DNA of 64,000 nt from Macrostomum hystrix (lineage: Eukaryota > Platyhelminthes > Macrostomidae), in NCBI GenBank assembly GCA_950097015.1, contig CATNEN010000038.1:434001-498000 (forward strand). The letters are read 5' to 3'. This document shows, in pieces, positions 11,911 to 25,200 of the stretch. Each line of letters opens with the position of its first letter. Within the stretch, counting starts at the first letter, position 1. Under the pieces are notes generated by a model. The model saw only the letters and a list, made by a program, of their open reading frames with translations, was not told the origin of the DNA and ran no database searches. The translations under genes and the position numbers were made by a program.

Positions 11911-12486
11911 TACCGGTAGCTTTCAGTGCTAGAAGCCTATAGCGAAATGCTGGCCTGGATCCTAACTACTTCTTGGCATCTCACAGCTCCGAGTCTCTTA
12001 GAGAAGACCTTAGCAACTTCACTCCGGGAATTAGGAACCGGCAAATCAAATTATAACGGGCAGGGCAGCCTGATAGTTATCTTTTATTTGCCAGCGAATA
12101 CAGGACAGAACACATTCTCACAAAATCTCCGCGTGGACTAAAAGAAAAGTTCTCTCTCTACAGGAAAGATTTGAAGCGAAAGTAGAGACCAACCCGCCAA
12201 TTAGTGGAGCAGATATAGAGACCCAGGGCGACAGAGAAGCGGGATGTGCTGAGATCGGGGAACTGACACCTAATGTATTCCGACTTGGAGATCCTGCATG
12301 CAGCCTCCTAATGCAATTAATTACAGCATACAAAGTAGAGCCCGGGAATGGAACCGTAACGCCACCCTAATCTGGCCCAGAAAGCTACATTTTTACCTTC
12401 TTCTCGCTTTGCTTCTACGCGGATTTTTTTGTTTAAAATAAGAATTTTGTCCATGGACCGGAGGGACGCCGCACCCAAGACCTAAC

Positions 12487-12622
12487 CCTCAATTAGCACA
12501 GCTAATGCTGGTACCCATTTAACAGCTGGGTGAACTGAAGGACTGGAGGTCAAAAATTGTTCAAGTGGAGTTCGGAATCGAACCCCAGACCTTCAAGTCG
12601 TGAATCCGACGCTCTACTTACT
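12487..12622 (-). mobile_element. tRNA-derived SINE, family A (fragment)
   Basis: On the plus strand it reads AGCTAATGCTGGTACCCATT and AACAGCTGGGTGAACTGAAG, then a tRNA-like end with B box complement GGAATCGAACCCC and A-box region CCGACGCTCTA. The segments match the copy at 46,240-46,552. Confidence 0.75.
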
Positions 12623-12627
12623 TTACT

Positions 12628-13165
12628 TATTTGCAGGGGGGCCTGGGGCACTTGACGCACAAGCACAGGAACGGCATGCCCCCAGGCCGGCGAACTGGAG
12701 TCGACCATCGCGCCATCTGGACCCCTGAACTCAGGCACCTCACGCACAGCAGCAATCCAAGCAGGGAACGGGCGGCAGCCGGAGTGCCTCTCACCCCAGG
12801 CCCGCACACGCACAGAGCAGACCAAACCAGGGGAGGACTTAGATGCCTGAAGGGTAGGGATGAGAGTACACATTGGTGCACACCCACCCCACCCCCATAC
12901 AACGCCTCACACCCGGCCCAACGCACAAACTATTTAAAACAAACAACGCACAAACACAAACAAGCAGGCATGCAGAAGGGGTTAAGCTAGTTTAAATTAG
13001 CTTTGGTTGCACAGAATAAGGTGCATCTCCGCAAGTCACTACTTCGCAAACCTCCAACTAAGCCCCGAAATAATCGTGACTTGGAGGGAGGAACGAACCA
13101 GCGACCATTGGAAACTGAGGCAGCGACATTAGCCGCTGACCCACTCCACAAGGCTTACACTGCAA
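12628..13165 (-). mobile_element. Candidate third SINE family (C) with GC-rich body
   Basis: Read on the minus strand, the right end (about 13,085-13,160) looks like a tRNA head with an A-box-like TGGGTCAGCGGCTAATG and a B box GGTTCGTTCC. The rest is an unusually GC-rich body of about 450 bp, with CCACCCCACCCCC near 12,890. It lies directly against the family A fragment, suggesting nested insertion. No second copy is in the window, so the boundaries are approximate. Confidence 0.5.
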
Positions 13166-13787
13166 GTCAGTATAGATTTAAAAGATTTAAAATTGTTTTC
13201 AAATTTCAACAGTTTGTCAATGCTTTTGACCTTCCAGCTTCTCTAGAGCTTCACATGGTACTTACTTGGCTGAGAATTTCTCTAAATTCACTCATCTACA
13301 GGCCCTGGAGAAAGTACACTTGGCCAGAGAAAATCTTTGAAAAGTCACTTTGTTGAGGTGCAGCGAAAGTTTTACCTGGGGATTATTCGTACTGTTAATT
13401 ACGAACGCAGTTATAATTTTGTCGCAGAATCTCCATTCGGGACTTGGTTTTACTGAAAAAATGCTTCCGGAAAATTAGCCCGTACTAGCTGCACGCAGCA
13501 TATTGTACTATAGGCCATTGTGCTTATTTAATTGCAAAACTGTGTATCTTAGGTCAGGAAGTTCTATAGTTAAGAGTTTCTGCAACCAACTCAGGATTAC
13601 ATTGTCAATGTAATGCCTTCGCTCGTATTCTCCCAATGGTTAATATTGTGTCCTGACTAAAGGTACCAAATCTGTGCTGCTAAAGTACACCTACAATTTA
13701 TCCTGGATCAGTTTCATGCTACTCAATGACGCAGCTTCGATTTAGTCCCCGGGGGCCTCGAAGCGAAACGTCGCAGCGTTGACTCCG
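13166..13787. other. No feature recognised
   Basis: Unique-looking AT-leaning sequence without a supportable exon or element. Confidence 0.4.
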
Positions 13788-14084
13788 ATGAAGCAAATCC
13801 ATCGCATATCCCCGGGCAAAGCCGCCCAAGCAGCTCAACATGCCGAGCAATTACGCTGCAACGAATGGCTGGATCAAAGAGCTCAGCAGAGACAGATGGA
13901 AGACTCATTTATTCGGTCTGAGACGCGGGGGAGAGCTTGTCACAAAGACGCTGCATCGACAGTCCTGTACGGCCTTGCAATTACCTTAATTGCGGGCGTT
14001 TTCTGTCTGGTGAAATGCGCCCCTCGCGCATCACGAAGGATGTCAAATTCATATTTGATTTTCATTGTTTTTTGCCTAATATGA
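13788..14084 (+). CDS. Possible small single-pass membrane protein (98 aa), hypothetical
   Basis: From the ATG at 13,788 the frame encodes a charged, Gln/Ala/Arg-rich N-terminal half (GKAAQAAQHAEQLRCNEWLD). A hydrophobic stretch, STVLYGLAITLIAGVFCLVK, could be a transmembrane helix, and the frame ends with a second short hydrophobic run. I recognise no family. There is no promoter, splice or conservation evidence, so it may be a chance frame or an exon of an unrecognised gene. Confidence 0.22.
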   Translation: MKQIHRISPGKAAQAAQHAEQLRCNEWLDQRAQQRQMEDSFIRSETRGRACHKDAASTVLYGLAITLIAGVFCLVKCAPRASRRMSNSYLIFIVFCLI

Positions 14085-15835
14085 CACGCGCTGATGGTGA
14101 GTACTTTTAATTTTCTCTAATAATAGTCAGAAGCTGTCAATTAGAAAGTTTCCTCAAACCTACGGCTTGTGGAAACTAAACTAGTCAAGTCAACAACAGT
14201 CAAACTGCTGTCAGTTTCCATTCGATTTGTTCCACGGTAAACTACACTCGAACAAAAATAGCAAGCCTCAGACTGAACGGAAGAAATTTTGTCTTCGAAT
14301 CGCAAATTCTAGCTATCAATCATTAAGTCACCATTTTTCATGTTATGATAGTCAAACTCTACATTTAATGCAAGGTGTGACACAAATGGAGCCTTAACGG
14401 GTATTTTCCCATCAGAATTTGGTTGAAAAATAAATCCACAAACTTTCTCTTGACTGAGTCGGTGCAGTGCACACCTGTGCCTCCAAAGCAATATTGATTG
14501 CGCATGGCTATCAGGAAAGACAAGTGTCCTGAATCCTCAGCATCCACCCAGAGCAATCACATGACATGTTTCTCCAGCTTTGTCTACGATTCCTGTCTTT
14601 TGTATTGATTGGCACTACAGTGGGCATGTAGGACGTTAGCTTATCTGATGCTGTTTCAATATCAGATTTGGCCTTCTTGTTAGAGGACAATCCTATAAAT
14701 AGCCATTGATATTCTCTAGACGTTTGATCATAAAAAAGCCTAGCGCAGTTCCTATATCGGTGCCAGATTATTTTAGATACAAATTATGATTATTGAAGTC
14801 ATTATCATCTGTTCATGAATGTATTAAATTGAATTGATGTCGAATGTCTATGATCAAAACTCAGGGTTTACAACGGACAAAAATATTGGACTCACACTGC
14901 CCTAGAATGTTAACGCACTCGACAGCCTGGTGTGAATCTATAGTTATTGGTATAAGCCTCATAACTCCCTAATCCTCAGCGCCTCAAACGCACGCTTCGT
15001 GCACTTGTGCCTTTTTGCCATAGACGCACTCGTTTTCGTGTGGGAATTATGCATTCCCGCACGCTAAATCAAATAAGAATGCCGCACACTTCTCATTTTA
15101 GATGCATTTAATATCAGGACACGGCCGAGTCTATGGTAAAAAACCTCTCATACTACGTGGGTCTCACGATATAAATAACAGCGAAATCGTTAGTCAATGA
15201 TGTCGATGCACGCCTCTATCGTGCAGCAACGACCATAGACATTCGTGTCCAGGTCGTTGCTGAACTCAAAAGCCGTTCGTCATCTCTCCAATAACAGTCG
15301 TGTAATCGTAAAATTTATTGCTTCAATTTTTAAGACGTTCACAGATTCACAAATTCCTGAATTTCTAAGGAATTCTTTCTGAATAATTTACAACTCAAAG
15401 TTATCCTGCGTTAGCTCCAGTCACGGAAGCAGCGGTCAGCAAATTCCATTGCTTCAAATACTTCCAATGGGCACTTGAAATCTGCCTGTTGTCACGAGTG
15501 GAATTAGCAATGAGATTGCAAAGCTGAATGAGCGGGATGCTGAGAAACCAACTTTATCAGCTGGGAGAAACACTAAAGACTAAGGGATCAGTGGGATTTG
15601 ATCAGCGATAGCACAGTCTGTTCCTCATTTTTAGCTGGTAATCCCACCAGCTCATTTTTTCTCCCGAGATTAGAGCAGCTAAATTCTGTTGCTCGAATTT
15701 TCTCAAATTTGCAATCATGCGAGCGTTATGAGGGTTAATTTACATCGAGAAAAAATCTGTTTTTTCACCTTAAACGGTTTAAGAATTCAGGCAAAAGAAC
15801 TTCCAGATCGTAAAAAATTGTCAGAACTCAAATTT
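14085..15835. other. Non-coding stretch with one short perfect hairpin
   Basis: I see no gene. At about 15,224-15,263 CAGCAACGACC pairs perfectly with GGTCGTTGCTG across an 18-base loop. Confidence 0.5.
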
Positions 15836-16371
15836 CTAACCAATATTATCACCAAATCCTAATCCAAAGCTGTTATTACCAAATCCTAATCCAAAGCTGT
15901 TATCACCAAATCCTAATGCAAAGCTCTTATCACCAAATCCATATCCAAAGCCCTTATCACCAAGTCCTAATCCAAAGCTGTTATCACCAAATCCTAATGC
16001 AAAGCTGTTATCACCAAGTCCTAATCCAAAGCCCTTATCACCAAATCCTAATCCAAAGCTGTTATCACCAAATCCTTATCCAAAGCTGTTATCACCAAAT
16101 CATAATCTAAAGCTCTTATCACCAAATCCTTATCCAAAGCTGTTATTACCAAATCCTTATCCAAAGCTGTTATCACCAAGTCCCAATCCAAAGCCCTTAT
16201 CACCAAATCCTAATGCAAAGCCCTAATCACCAAATCCTAATGCAAAGCTCTTATCACCAAATCCTTATCCAAAGCCCTTATCACCAAATCCTAATGCAAA
16301 GCTGTTATCACCAAATCCTTATCCAAAGCTGTTATCACCAAATCCTAATACAAAGCTCTTATCACTAGCCT
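15836..16371. repeat. 27-bp minisatellite, about 19-20 copies
   Basis: The period is 27 bp with unit core CTGTTATCACCAAATCCTAA then TCCAAAG. Variants include CCCTTATC, GCAAAG and CTTATCC. Divisible by three, so it yields a repetitive frame that is not evidence of a gene. Confidence 0.95.
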
Positions 16372-17009
16372 ACAGGGCTCTCACTTAAACAATTTCAAAT
16401 CTAGAAAGTAGACAATTGAAACTAAATCAGACTAAAGCGCTTGTCTCACCTAGAAAATGATCTCCTGGGTCCCCTCGCGGTTCTGTGATCAATGTCCCTG
16501 TAGTAAGGACCTTCGTCCATGTGCTCAGCTGCGAGTTCTCTCACAATGGTCTCTTGCTAGTGAATAGCTGAGATAAAAGGATCACGGACAGATTGTCAGC
16601 ATCGTGGCTGGCCAAAAAAGCAAAGAATAATGACAAGGCAAGGAGCTCTCTCGCTAATTGACAAAATTCTGTCTAGCGTGTTCTGAAAGCGGTTTCCGTT
16701 TTCCAGCGATCTCTTCTAGCAGGCTAAAAAAGATCGCGTCATTTTAGTATTGGCGCAACTGCTCAGGGCGGACACTGCTCAGTGACTGGCTGCTTCTCTG
16801 CTTTGAAGCTTGGCGCCCCAGGCAAGCCTGCCAATGGCGAGACGGCGAGACCCGGGAAAATGAGAATGGGCGGCCTTGTTTAACTGCTTGGCTGATCATG
16901 CTCACGGCAGAACGAGACGCAGATTTCACTTGCTCAATGCTGGAGCTGATATGGCTACAATGCCACAGTCTTTTGTCTCTACAGTATAGTTTCTGTACAT
17001 TTTGCATTT
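16372..17009. other. Unassigned stretch between two arrays
   Basis: No exon with supportable splice sites, and no RNA gene or mobile element that I can name. Confidence 0.4.
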
Positions 17010-17858
17010 GCACATTGTATTGTCTGTACGGTGTAATGTCTGTACTGTGTAATGTCTGTACAGTGTAATGTATGTACAGTGTATTGTCTGTACAGTGTAA
17101 TGTCTGTACAGTGTAATGTATGTACAGTGTAATGTCTGTACAGTGTAATGTATGTACAGTGTATTGTCTGTACATTGTAATGTATGTACAGTGTAATGTA
17201 TGTACAGTGTATTGTCTGTACAGTGTAATGTATGTACAGTGTGATGTCTGTACATTGTAATGTCTGTACTGTGTAATGTATGTACTGTGTAATGTCTGTA
17301 CAGTGTAATGTCTGTACATTGTAATGTCTGTACAGTGCAATGTCTGTACATTGTAATGTCTGTACTGTGTAATGTATGTACAGTGTAATGTCTGTACATT
17401 GTAATGTCTGTACAGTGTAATGTCTGTACTGTGTAATGTCTGTACAGTGTAATGTCTGTACAGTGTAATGTATGTACAGTGCAATGTCTGTACATTGTAA
17501 TGTCTGTACAGTGTAATGTCTGTACAGTGTAATGTATGTACAGTGTAATGTCTGTACAGTGTAATGTCTGTACAGTGTAATGTATGTACAGTGTAATGTC
17601 TGTACATTGTAATGTCTGTACTGTGCAATGTATGTACTGTGTAATGTCTGTACAGTGTAATGTCTGTACATTGTAATGTCTGTACAGTGCAATGTCTGTA
17701 CATTGTAATGTCTGTACTGTGTAATGTCTGTACTGTGTAATGTCTGTACAGTGTAATGTCTGTACTGTGTAATGTCTGTACAGTGTAATGTATGTACTGT
17801 GTAATGTCTGTACAGTGTAATGTATGTACATTGTAATGTCTGTACTGTGTAATGTCGT
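17010..17858. repeat. 16-bp TGTACA minisatellite, about 53 copies
   Basis: The unit GTCTGTACAGTGTAAT has three recurrent variable positions (C/A in GTCTG or GTATG, ACAG, ACTG or ACAT, and GTGTAAT or GTGCAAT). Each unit carries the palindrome TGTACA or a near form. Long Tyr/His/Thr repeat frames on the minus strand come only from the 16-bp period cycling through frames without stops. Confidence 0.97.
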
Positions 17859-18589
17859 GCTCACTCTAAGAAACTAAGTATAAAGAATGTTTCTATCCAG
17901 TCTTCTGATGTGTTTACAGTTTTTTACAACAAACAGTTGACATCAGTGCCACAGCATGCTTTCAAATTGTCAACATGGGGTTTTGTTTTCAACCGCGGTG
18001 GCGTAGTTTTCTGGGAAAGATTCAAGAAAAGGAAGACAGATCAAACAGCAACCACTCAGACAGCAAAAAATTCTATTGTGACTCTGGAAATTCTAAAAAT
18101 ACCGCACGCTGGTGAATATTTGCTAGCTGCAAGAGTTGGGGCAAAAAATCCTGGGGACAATGAATCAAATGGGATTTCTCTGCTGCAACGGGAGAACGAG
18201 TGAATGAATGAATGAATGCAGCGACAATTTGGAGGATTAGCGCCATGGGAAGCTGGGGATGAATGAAAATTTCATGGTGGGCAAATTAGAAACAGGAAAT
18301 TAGACAGGAGATTGAGAGCTTGTTATGGGGGTGGACTTACATTAATTCCTGGGATGTAACACATGTTCTAGCTCGGCACATTGTGTTTGTTAAGTTATCT
18401 TGGGATGAAAAACTGGCAAAGTTTGGATGATAATCTGTGCTCTGTGTTTGGCATCACAGCGGTTTTATTCGGATCATAGATCAGCCTTCATTGATAAAAA
18501 ATGTCTGCTGGAATCGTCACTGGAGAACACCGACTTATATTCTTTCCAATGTACCTTTCCAATCTGAACTCATTCAATATATGAGACAC

Positions 18590-19030
18590 TCAGCCACTCC
18601 CAAACTCACTCAGTCACTCTCAGACTCACTCAGTCACTCTCAGACTCACTCAGTCACTCTCAAACTCACTCAGTCACTCTCACACTCACTCAGTCACTCT
18701 TAGACTCACTCAGTCACTCCAAGACTCACTCAGTCACTCTCAGACTCACTCAGTCACTCTTAGATTCACTCTGAACTCGTTCAGTCACTGTCAGACCTCA
18801 TTCTGTCACCCAGACTCCTACTGTCACTCCCAGACTCCAACTGTCACTCCCAGACTCCTACTGTCACTCCCAGACTCCAACTGTCACTCCCAGACTTCAA
18901 CTGTCACTCCCAGACTCCAACTGTCACTCCCAGACTCCAGCTGTCACTCCCAGACTCCAACTGCCACTCCCAGACTCCAACTGTCACTCCCAGTCTCCTA
19001 CTGTCACTCCCAGACTCCAACTGTCACACC
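18590..19030. repeat. Two adjacent 20-bp minisatellites
   Basis: From about 18,590 to 18,790 the unit is ACTCACTCAGTCACTCTCAG. From about 18,795 to 19,030 it changes to ACTGTCACTCCCAGACTCCA. Both have a 20-bp period and share CAGTCACTC/TGTCACTCCCAG words, so the second may derive from the first. Confidence 0.92.
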
Positions 19031-19575
19031 TAGGCGGATAATCCCATGGGGATTTTCTGCCTACCTCGCAAGCGACAGTAAGAATCTTGCAGTTTTTGGC
19101 TCCTAGAATCTCCCGTTTCCTGTATCTCGGTTCGTTCGTCAATCTAATCCCCAGAGGCAGTAGCAGACCCAAGCGTCTCAACTTTCCTTGCCTCCCGAGC
19201 TCTCCTGTCTGAGTTAGTTCTGGGGATCAGGTTAATGAGGCAAGTCATTAGATTCTCGCGGCTGGGCTGATAAATGAGAGAGCGAGAAATAGGAGGAGAG
19301 CGAATTAAAATTCAGGTGGCAGGCCTGGCAACAGATCCTAGCATTGAATTTGGCGCTGAAAACAGATAAGCCAGCGGAAAGACGGGAATTTTTTCATTTT
19401 CTAAGAAATACGATCACGAGGAAAAATTTCTGCCAATGGAAATTAGCACTGCGCATGTCATAGACTGTCAGGTTTTTACCAAAATTGCAAAAACCTTTTC
19501 TTGAACTTAAAAAAATGTGAAATTCTATGAAACACTAATTAGTGAACTTTTCTTAAAAAGCTAACCTATCACAGT

Positions 19576-19577
19576 TT

Positions 19578-19620
<43 letters not shown>

Positions 19621-19621
19621 G

Positions 19622-19717
<96 letters not shown>

Positions 19718-19793
19718 CTGGGTGTCTGTCTGTATGTCTGTCTGTCTGTCTGTCCGTCTGTCTGTCCTGGGTGTCTGTCTGTCTGTCTGTCTG
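19576..19793. repeat. (GTCT)n microsatellite
   Basis: About 50 GTCT units with few interruptions (GTGT, CCTGGGT, TATG, CCGT). It produces Cys/Leu/Ser/Val frames on plus and Asp/Arg/Gln/Thr frames on minus, neither of which is a gene. Confidence 0.97.
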
Positions 19794-21905
19794 AGAGAGA
19801 TTAACAGTAAAATATCGAGTTATGAATGCACAAATCAGGCAAGCGAGTTTTGCGAGCGCGTGACAATTGTCTTGATCCAGGATAATACTTGCAACGTTTT
19901 TGCTTCGCTTCGCAAATCGCCAATTTTTTGCCATAACCGGTTGATTGCACCGAAATAAAGACCGTAATTCAACTCTTTACAACCTAAAAAACTGCTTTTC
20001 AACACTGAAATCTTTGTGGGGTATTCTATACTATATATTAAGTATATTGGTTCGATCCTCTAATTATCCCACCGATATCTTGTGTACTAAAAGCTGCCCT
20101 GTTTGACGATGCTTGGCACAGCTGCTGCACAGTTAATATTTTGAAGGTTTCTGATCTATCTAGTGTCCACTGTCTTTCTTGGCTGGGGGATTAATTTCTT
20201 CTTAGTCGCATTTTTACCAGGATTTCATCTAATCCTGAGCGTTAATATCTTACTTCCAGCCTTCTATAATCCCTCATCTGGGTGGCTGAGTAAGCTTTGA
20301 ATAAAAAATTCGTCATATATCCGAATTTCACTACTGTCAGTAGAAATATGCGGCAAAATGATTCGAAAAAACTTTTCAGTTCTGCTTCTTCGAGAGAGCT
20401 TTGGAGGAGAAAAGGGCAGTACAGAAGCTAAAATTTAGTGAAGCAGAACAATACCCCATCGTTGTATCAAATATTTGAGTAGACTTGAGCATAGCCAGTG
20501 GCAAGTGTTCAGTCCGCGGACTTGGGACATCCCCACATCAAACCCAAACTTCTAACCCAGCTGATGCTGCAACCAATTTGACATCTGGCTGGCCTGTAGC
20601 AACGGAGAATCTAATTATTGGTTCAAGGACACAAACGGTTTGGCTGAGATCCGAAACACCGACCTCTCGAGTCGCTGGACCAGAGGATACACAAAGCACA
20701 GCGTAAATGAAAAAATACAACCTACCTTGGCATGCCCGATTGCTGAGTGATTTTAGAGCTGAAAAGTATTTTGCTTGCCAAGCGCTGACTGAAAACGCAA
20801 ACATTTTTCTGGAATATTTATACCCGAAATTTCTCATCCGTGCTGACGGATTGCTTTAATCAAGTTTTTACTTTAATTAACAGATTTTCTAAGAACACAG
20901 CTCAACTAAATGTATAGGGACGGCTGCGAATGAAGTTTAGAAAGAAGCATTTCATTTAGGCCAAGAAAAAAATACATTAATATGAAGCACCTAATACCTT
21001 AGCTTTTTGGACCAAGTGCAAAAAATGCGTGTTGTCTACTAAAAGTAGTGCAGTTTTTAATTCGCGTTACCTAAATTTCAATGGGAATGAAAATATTTAA
21101 GCAATACTGTTGCATTAAATGGAGAAAAACGCAGGTAACACCAGTTTCATGAAAGTAATTGTAAAGTTTATTTGTTTTATGATAAGCTAGATAATTGTTC
21201 TAAATCATAGCAGTGCCAGTTTTAGCTAGGCATTTTCGCTTAAAGTGCATTTCGCTGCACATTTAGCTAGCTCAAACTTAAAAAATTAAAGCAGATCTAT
21301 AAAGTTTACGGCGTTACAACTTTTACAGTTTAAAATGACTGCAAAATAACAAATTCCTTTTTCATATACTGAGAGGATAGGCAGACACATTGAGATGATC
21401 CGAAATTTTGACTATATTCCGGTTTTCATACACACGTCCTATTGTCACCGCCTGCGGTAACACAGTCCATTCTCTCTTTCTCTCATTTCTGTTGCCATCC
21501 AAAGTTGCTATGGCAACAGCCTGGCAGAAGCCATCCAGTTGAGCTGGGGGGAAGCAGGAACTCTTGTAGGAGCAGAGTAGAAGCAATGGGAGGGGAAGAG
21601 AGCTCAGGTTGTGACAGAGGCAGTTTGAGCAGGACAGAGAGTTGAGCCTGTCGGATGAGGCGGTCGTCGCGGGTTTGTAACGACAATTTTTTCCAAGCTG
21701 CGGAGCAGAAATGGTGTGAGTACTCTCTAGACAATGGGATGTCGGGGAATGGGATGTGGGAACAGACAGCGAGGGAGACGAACTGTTGGGCCCGGATTAA
21801 AATGGGGTTAAAAAGCGATTGTAGTCAGCAGGCGGGAAGGAGAAGCCGAGAATGCAGAGACCCGGCTGAGCCTACTCATTGATCAGCTCAGAAATCAGCT
21901 CCGGC
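19794..21905. other. Upstream region of the two-pass membrane protein gene
   Basis: No exon with domain support. The 3' part (about 21,440-21,905) should contain the promoter and 5' leader of the gene that starts at 21,906. It has a pyrimidine-rich CATTCTCTCTTTCTCTCATT at about 21,468 and no clear TATA box. Confidence 0.45.
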
Positions 21906-22289
21906 ATGACCGCCATTGCTCCCCTGGAATCCCCGCTGCATCACGATGAGCAGCTGCAGCCGCCGCCAGCCGCTGAATCGCGTCGTGACTCGATGGCAGG
22001 CTCGGCGGTCATCCTGCGCTCGCTGGCGCAGTCGCGCGCCTCGCTGCGCCGACGCCAGTCGCAGGCTGTCGCCGGTGGGAGCCGGCCGCAGTCAGCGAAT
22101 CGGGTCCTGTTGCAGGCGCGTCGGGACGAGGAGCGCGACTTTCGCTGCCAGTTTTTCACGGCCGTCGCGTTGGCGGTGCTCGGCGCGGCTCTGTGCGTTG
22201 CTGGCGTCGGCTTGGCGGCCTACGGGCTGCCGACACCCGACCGGCTGCAGAGAGACTACGGCGAGTTGAGCGCTAGCGACCGCGTCAAC
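21906..22289 (+). CDS. Exon 1 of two-pass membrane protein (residues 1-128)
   Basis: It encodes the basic N-terminus, TM1 (FFTAVALAVLGAALCVAGVG) and the start of the loop (DRLQRDYGELSASDRVN). The exon is high in GC and ends exactly at a codon boundary before GTAAGC. Confidence 0.82.
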
Positions 22290-25200
22290 GTAAGCTGATT
22301 GACTCTCGGGAGTATCTTGATTATCTGGTAGACTCTCGGGAGTATCTTGATTATCTGATTGACTCTCGGGAGTATCTTGATTATCTGATTGACTCTCGGG
22401 AGTATCTTGATTATCTGATTGACTCTCGGGAGTATCTTGATTATCTGATTGACTCTCGGGAGTATCTTGATTATCTGATTGACTCTCGGGAGTATCTTGA
22501 TTATCTGATTGACTCTCGGGAGTATCTTGATTATCTGATTGACTCTCGGGAGTATCTTGATTATCTGATTGACTCTCGGGAGTATCTTGATTATCTGATT
22601 GACTCTCGGGAGTATCTTGATTATCTGATTGACTCTCGGGAGTATCTTGATTATCTGATTGACTCTCGGGAGTATCTTGATTATCTGATTGACTCTCGGG
22701 AGTATCTTGATTATCTGATTGACTCTCGGGAGTATCTTGATTATCTGATTGACTCTCGGGAGTATCTTGATTATCTGATTGACTCTCGGGAGTATCTTGA
22801 TTATCTGATTGACTCTCGGGAGTATCTTGATTATCTGGTTGACTCTCGGGAGTATCTTGATTATCTGATTGACTCTCGGGAATATCTTGATTATCTGATT
22901 GACTCTCGGGAGTATCTTGATTATCTGATTGACTCTCGGGAGTATCTTGATTATCTGATTGACTCTCGGGAGTATCTTGATTATCTGGTAGACTCTCGGG
23001 AGTATCTTGATTATCTGGAAGACTCTCGGGAGTATCTTGATTATCTGATTGACTCTCGGGAGTATCTTGATTATCTGATTGACTCTCGGGAGTATCTTGA
23101 TTATCTGGTAGACTCTCGGGAGTATCTTGATTATCTGATTGACTCTCGGGAATATCTTGATTATCTGATTGACTCTCGGGAGTATCTTGATTATCTGATT
23201 GACTCTCGGGAGTATCTTGATTATCTGGTAGACTCTCTGGAGTATCTTGATTATCTAGTAGACTCTCGGGAGTATCTTGATTATCTGGTAGACTCTCGGG
23301 AGTATCTTGATTATCTGATTGACTCTCGGGAGTATCTTGATTATCTGGTAGACTCTCGGGAGTATCTTGATTATCTGATTGACTCTCGGGAGTATCTTGA
23401 TTATCTGATTGACTCTCGGGAGTATCTTGATTATCTGATTGACTCTCGGGAGTATCTTGATTATCTGGTAGACTCTCGGGAGTATCTTGATTATCTGATT
23501 GACTCTCGGGAGTATCTTGATTATCTGGTAGACTCTCGGGAGTATCTTGATTATCTGATTGACTCTCGGGAGTATCTTGATTATCTGATTGACTCTCGGG
23601 AATATCTTGATTATCTGATTGACTCTCGGGAGTATCTTGATTATCTGGTAGACTCTCGGGAGTATCTTGATTATCTGGTTGACTCTCGGGAGAATCTTGA
23701 TTATCTGGTTGACTCTCGGGAGTATCTTGATTATCTGGTTGACTCTCGGGAGAATCTTGATTATCTGGTTGACTCTCGGGAGTATCTTGATTATCTGATT
23801 GACTCTCGGGAGTATCTTGATTATCTGGTTGACTCTCGGGAGTATCTTGATTATCTGGTTGACTCTCGGGAGTATCTTGATTATCTGGTAGACTCTCGGG
23901 AGTATCTTGATTATCTGATTGACTCTCGGGAGTATCTTGATTATCTGCCGAAGCTTCAAGAATTACTAAAGTAAACGGATACAATACTCGAAATCCATGG
24001 AACAGTTTTTGAAGGCCACTTAATGAAATTATTTCGCTTTTAAACGGGCGGACACAGGATTTTAGTGTTTTTAGCGGCGACCCAGAAAATTCATACAACC
24101 TTATTATTATATAATCTTTATTTACTGAGCCTACCCTCATTCGGTCAGATGTGCAGTCGACAGCCCAGCCCTGAGTTCCCTGAGCTCAATTCAGCGGCCA
24201 CATTCATTTGGGAGAGAAGGCTTTGGGGGCTTGTCGTACAATTGATGCCCTTGAGGACCAACCTCCAAGGCACAGTGAGAGTGTACACTGCCTGACGATG
24301 AGCAGGGCAGGGCAGATGTACACGCCTGTGTGAGCATATGCCTGCGCACAGTATCTGTGTACATGTGTGTTAAGGAGTCAGAGAAATGTGCAGAATTGCC
24401 TCCTTGCTGCTACGGGTCAAGTGTCACCAAAGGATGTGCCATTGCCGCAGCCTTTCTGCAAATATATTTTTACCGTCCTGAGTTCGTATCCTTGACAAGG
24501 CCCCATTAATTTGGGTACCAGCCGGGGAGTAGTGATAGATTCAATGGCCTCAAAATGTGCAATTCATTGGCAACTGTTCACCCATATGTCTGTGTGCTCG
24601 TCAGTATACGTGAGTTTAGGTGTCTGCAGAACGTGCGAAATTCAGTGCTGCGTCACTTTAACTTTGTTAATGCTGCTATCTCCGGCAGGTCGAGGTCCGC
24701 CTGATGCTGTACGGAAGACTCGGCGGCCTGCTGCTGGGCGCTGGCATATTCTTTATCATCGTGCTGCTGGTGATCGGACTGGACTACAAAGTATATCTTG
24801 ACCGACTCAAGCCCGTTGAGAACGTTGTGGCCGAGATGAATCGGCGCCTGTACGCGAACATCATGCAGAACTTGCGCAAAGTCGCGTCCGACGATGACAC
24901 GACCAGCCTGTCGACCAGTCACCGTTCGTCTGATCGGCGCTCTTCAATTGCTTTGGTCGGCAAAAACGGCGGCAGCAGTGTCGCTCTCCGCATGTCGCGT
25001 CCGTCAACAGCGTCCGGGCCACGCCGAAATTCCCTGGCCAATCTGATTCACAACGGCGGCAGGCGCAACTCGCTGCCAGTGAAGGAGCAGCAGCGCATGC
25101 AGCTCAGCCCTACCTGGAAGGTTAACAACGGATTTGACTTCTCTCAAGAGTCAATCGACCAACTGAAAGACAATGGAGAAAGCGATGGGAATGCAGGTGG

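Noticed and set aside
12550..12990. Overlapping frames on both strands in a GC-rich block
   Set aside because: They fall within a candidate SINE body, show no domain on either strand and have no splice signals.
16744..17864. Long Tyr/His/Thr-rich frames on the minus strand
   Set aside because: These come from the 16-bp TGTACA array. All three frames are open in turn because the unit lacks stops, and there is no coding flank.
19569..19958. Cys-Leu-Ser-Val frame that could suggest a cysteine-rich peptide
   Set aside because: It is a (GTCT)n microsatellite; there is no signal peptide and no cysteine-spacing pattern.
22092..24140. A 682-residue minus-strand open frame of Asp/Gln/Pro/Ser repeats, with a parallel Ile/Lys/Leu frame
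   Set aside because: It is the 30-bp intronic array read in frame. A stop-free period that is a multiple of three stays open indefinitely. It overlaps antisense a real exon and has no unique domain.
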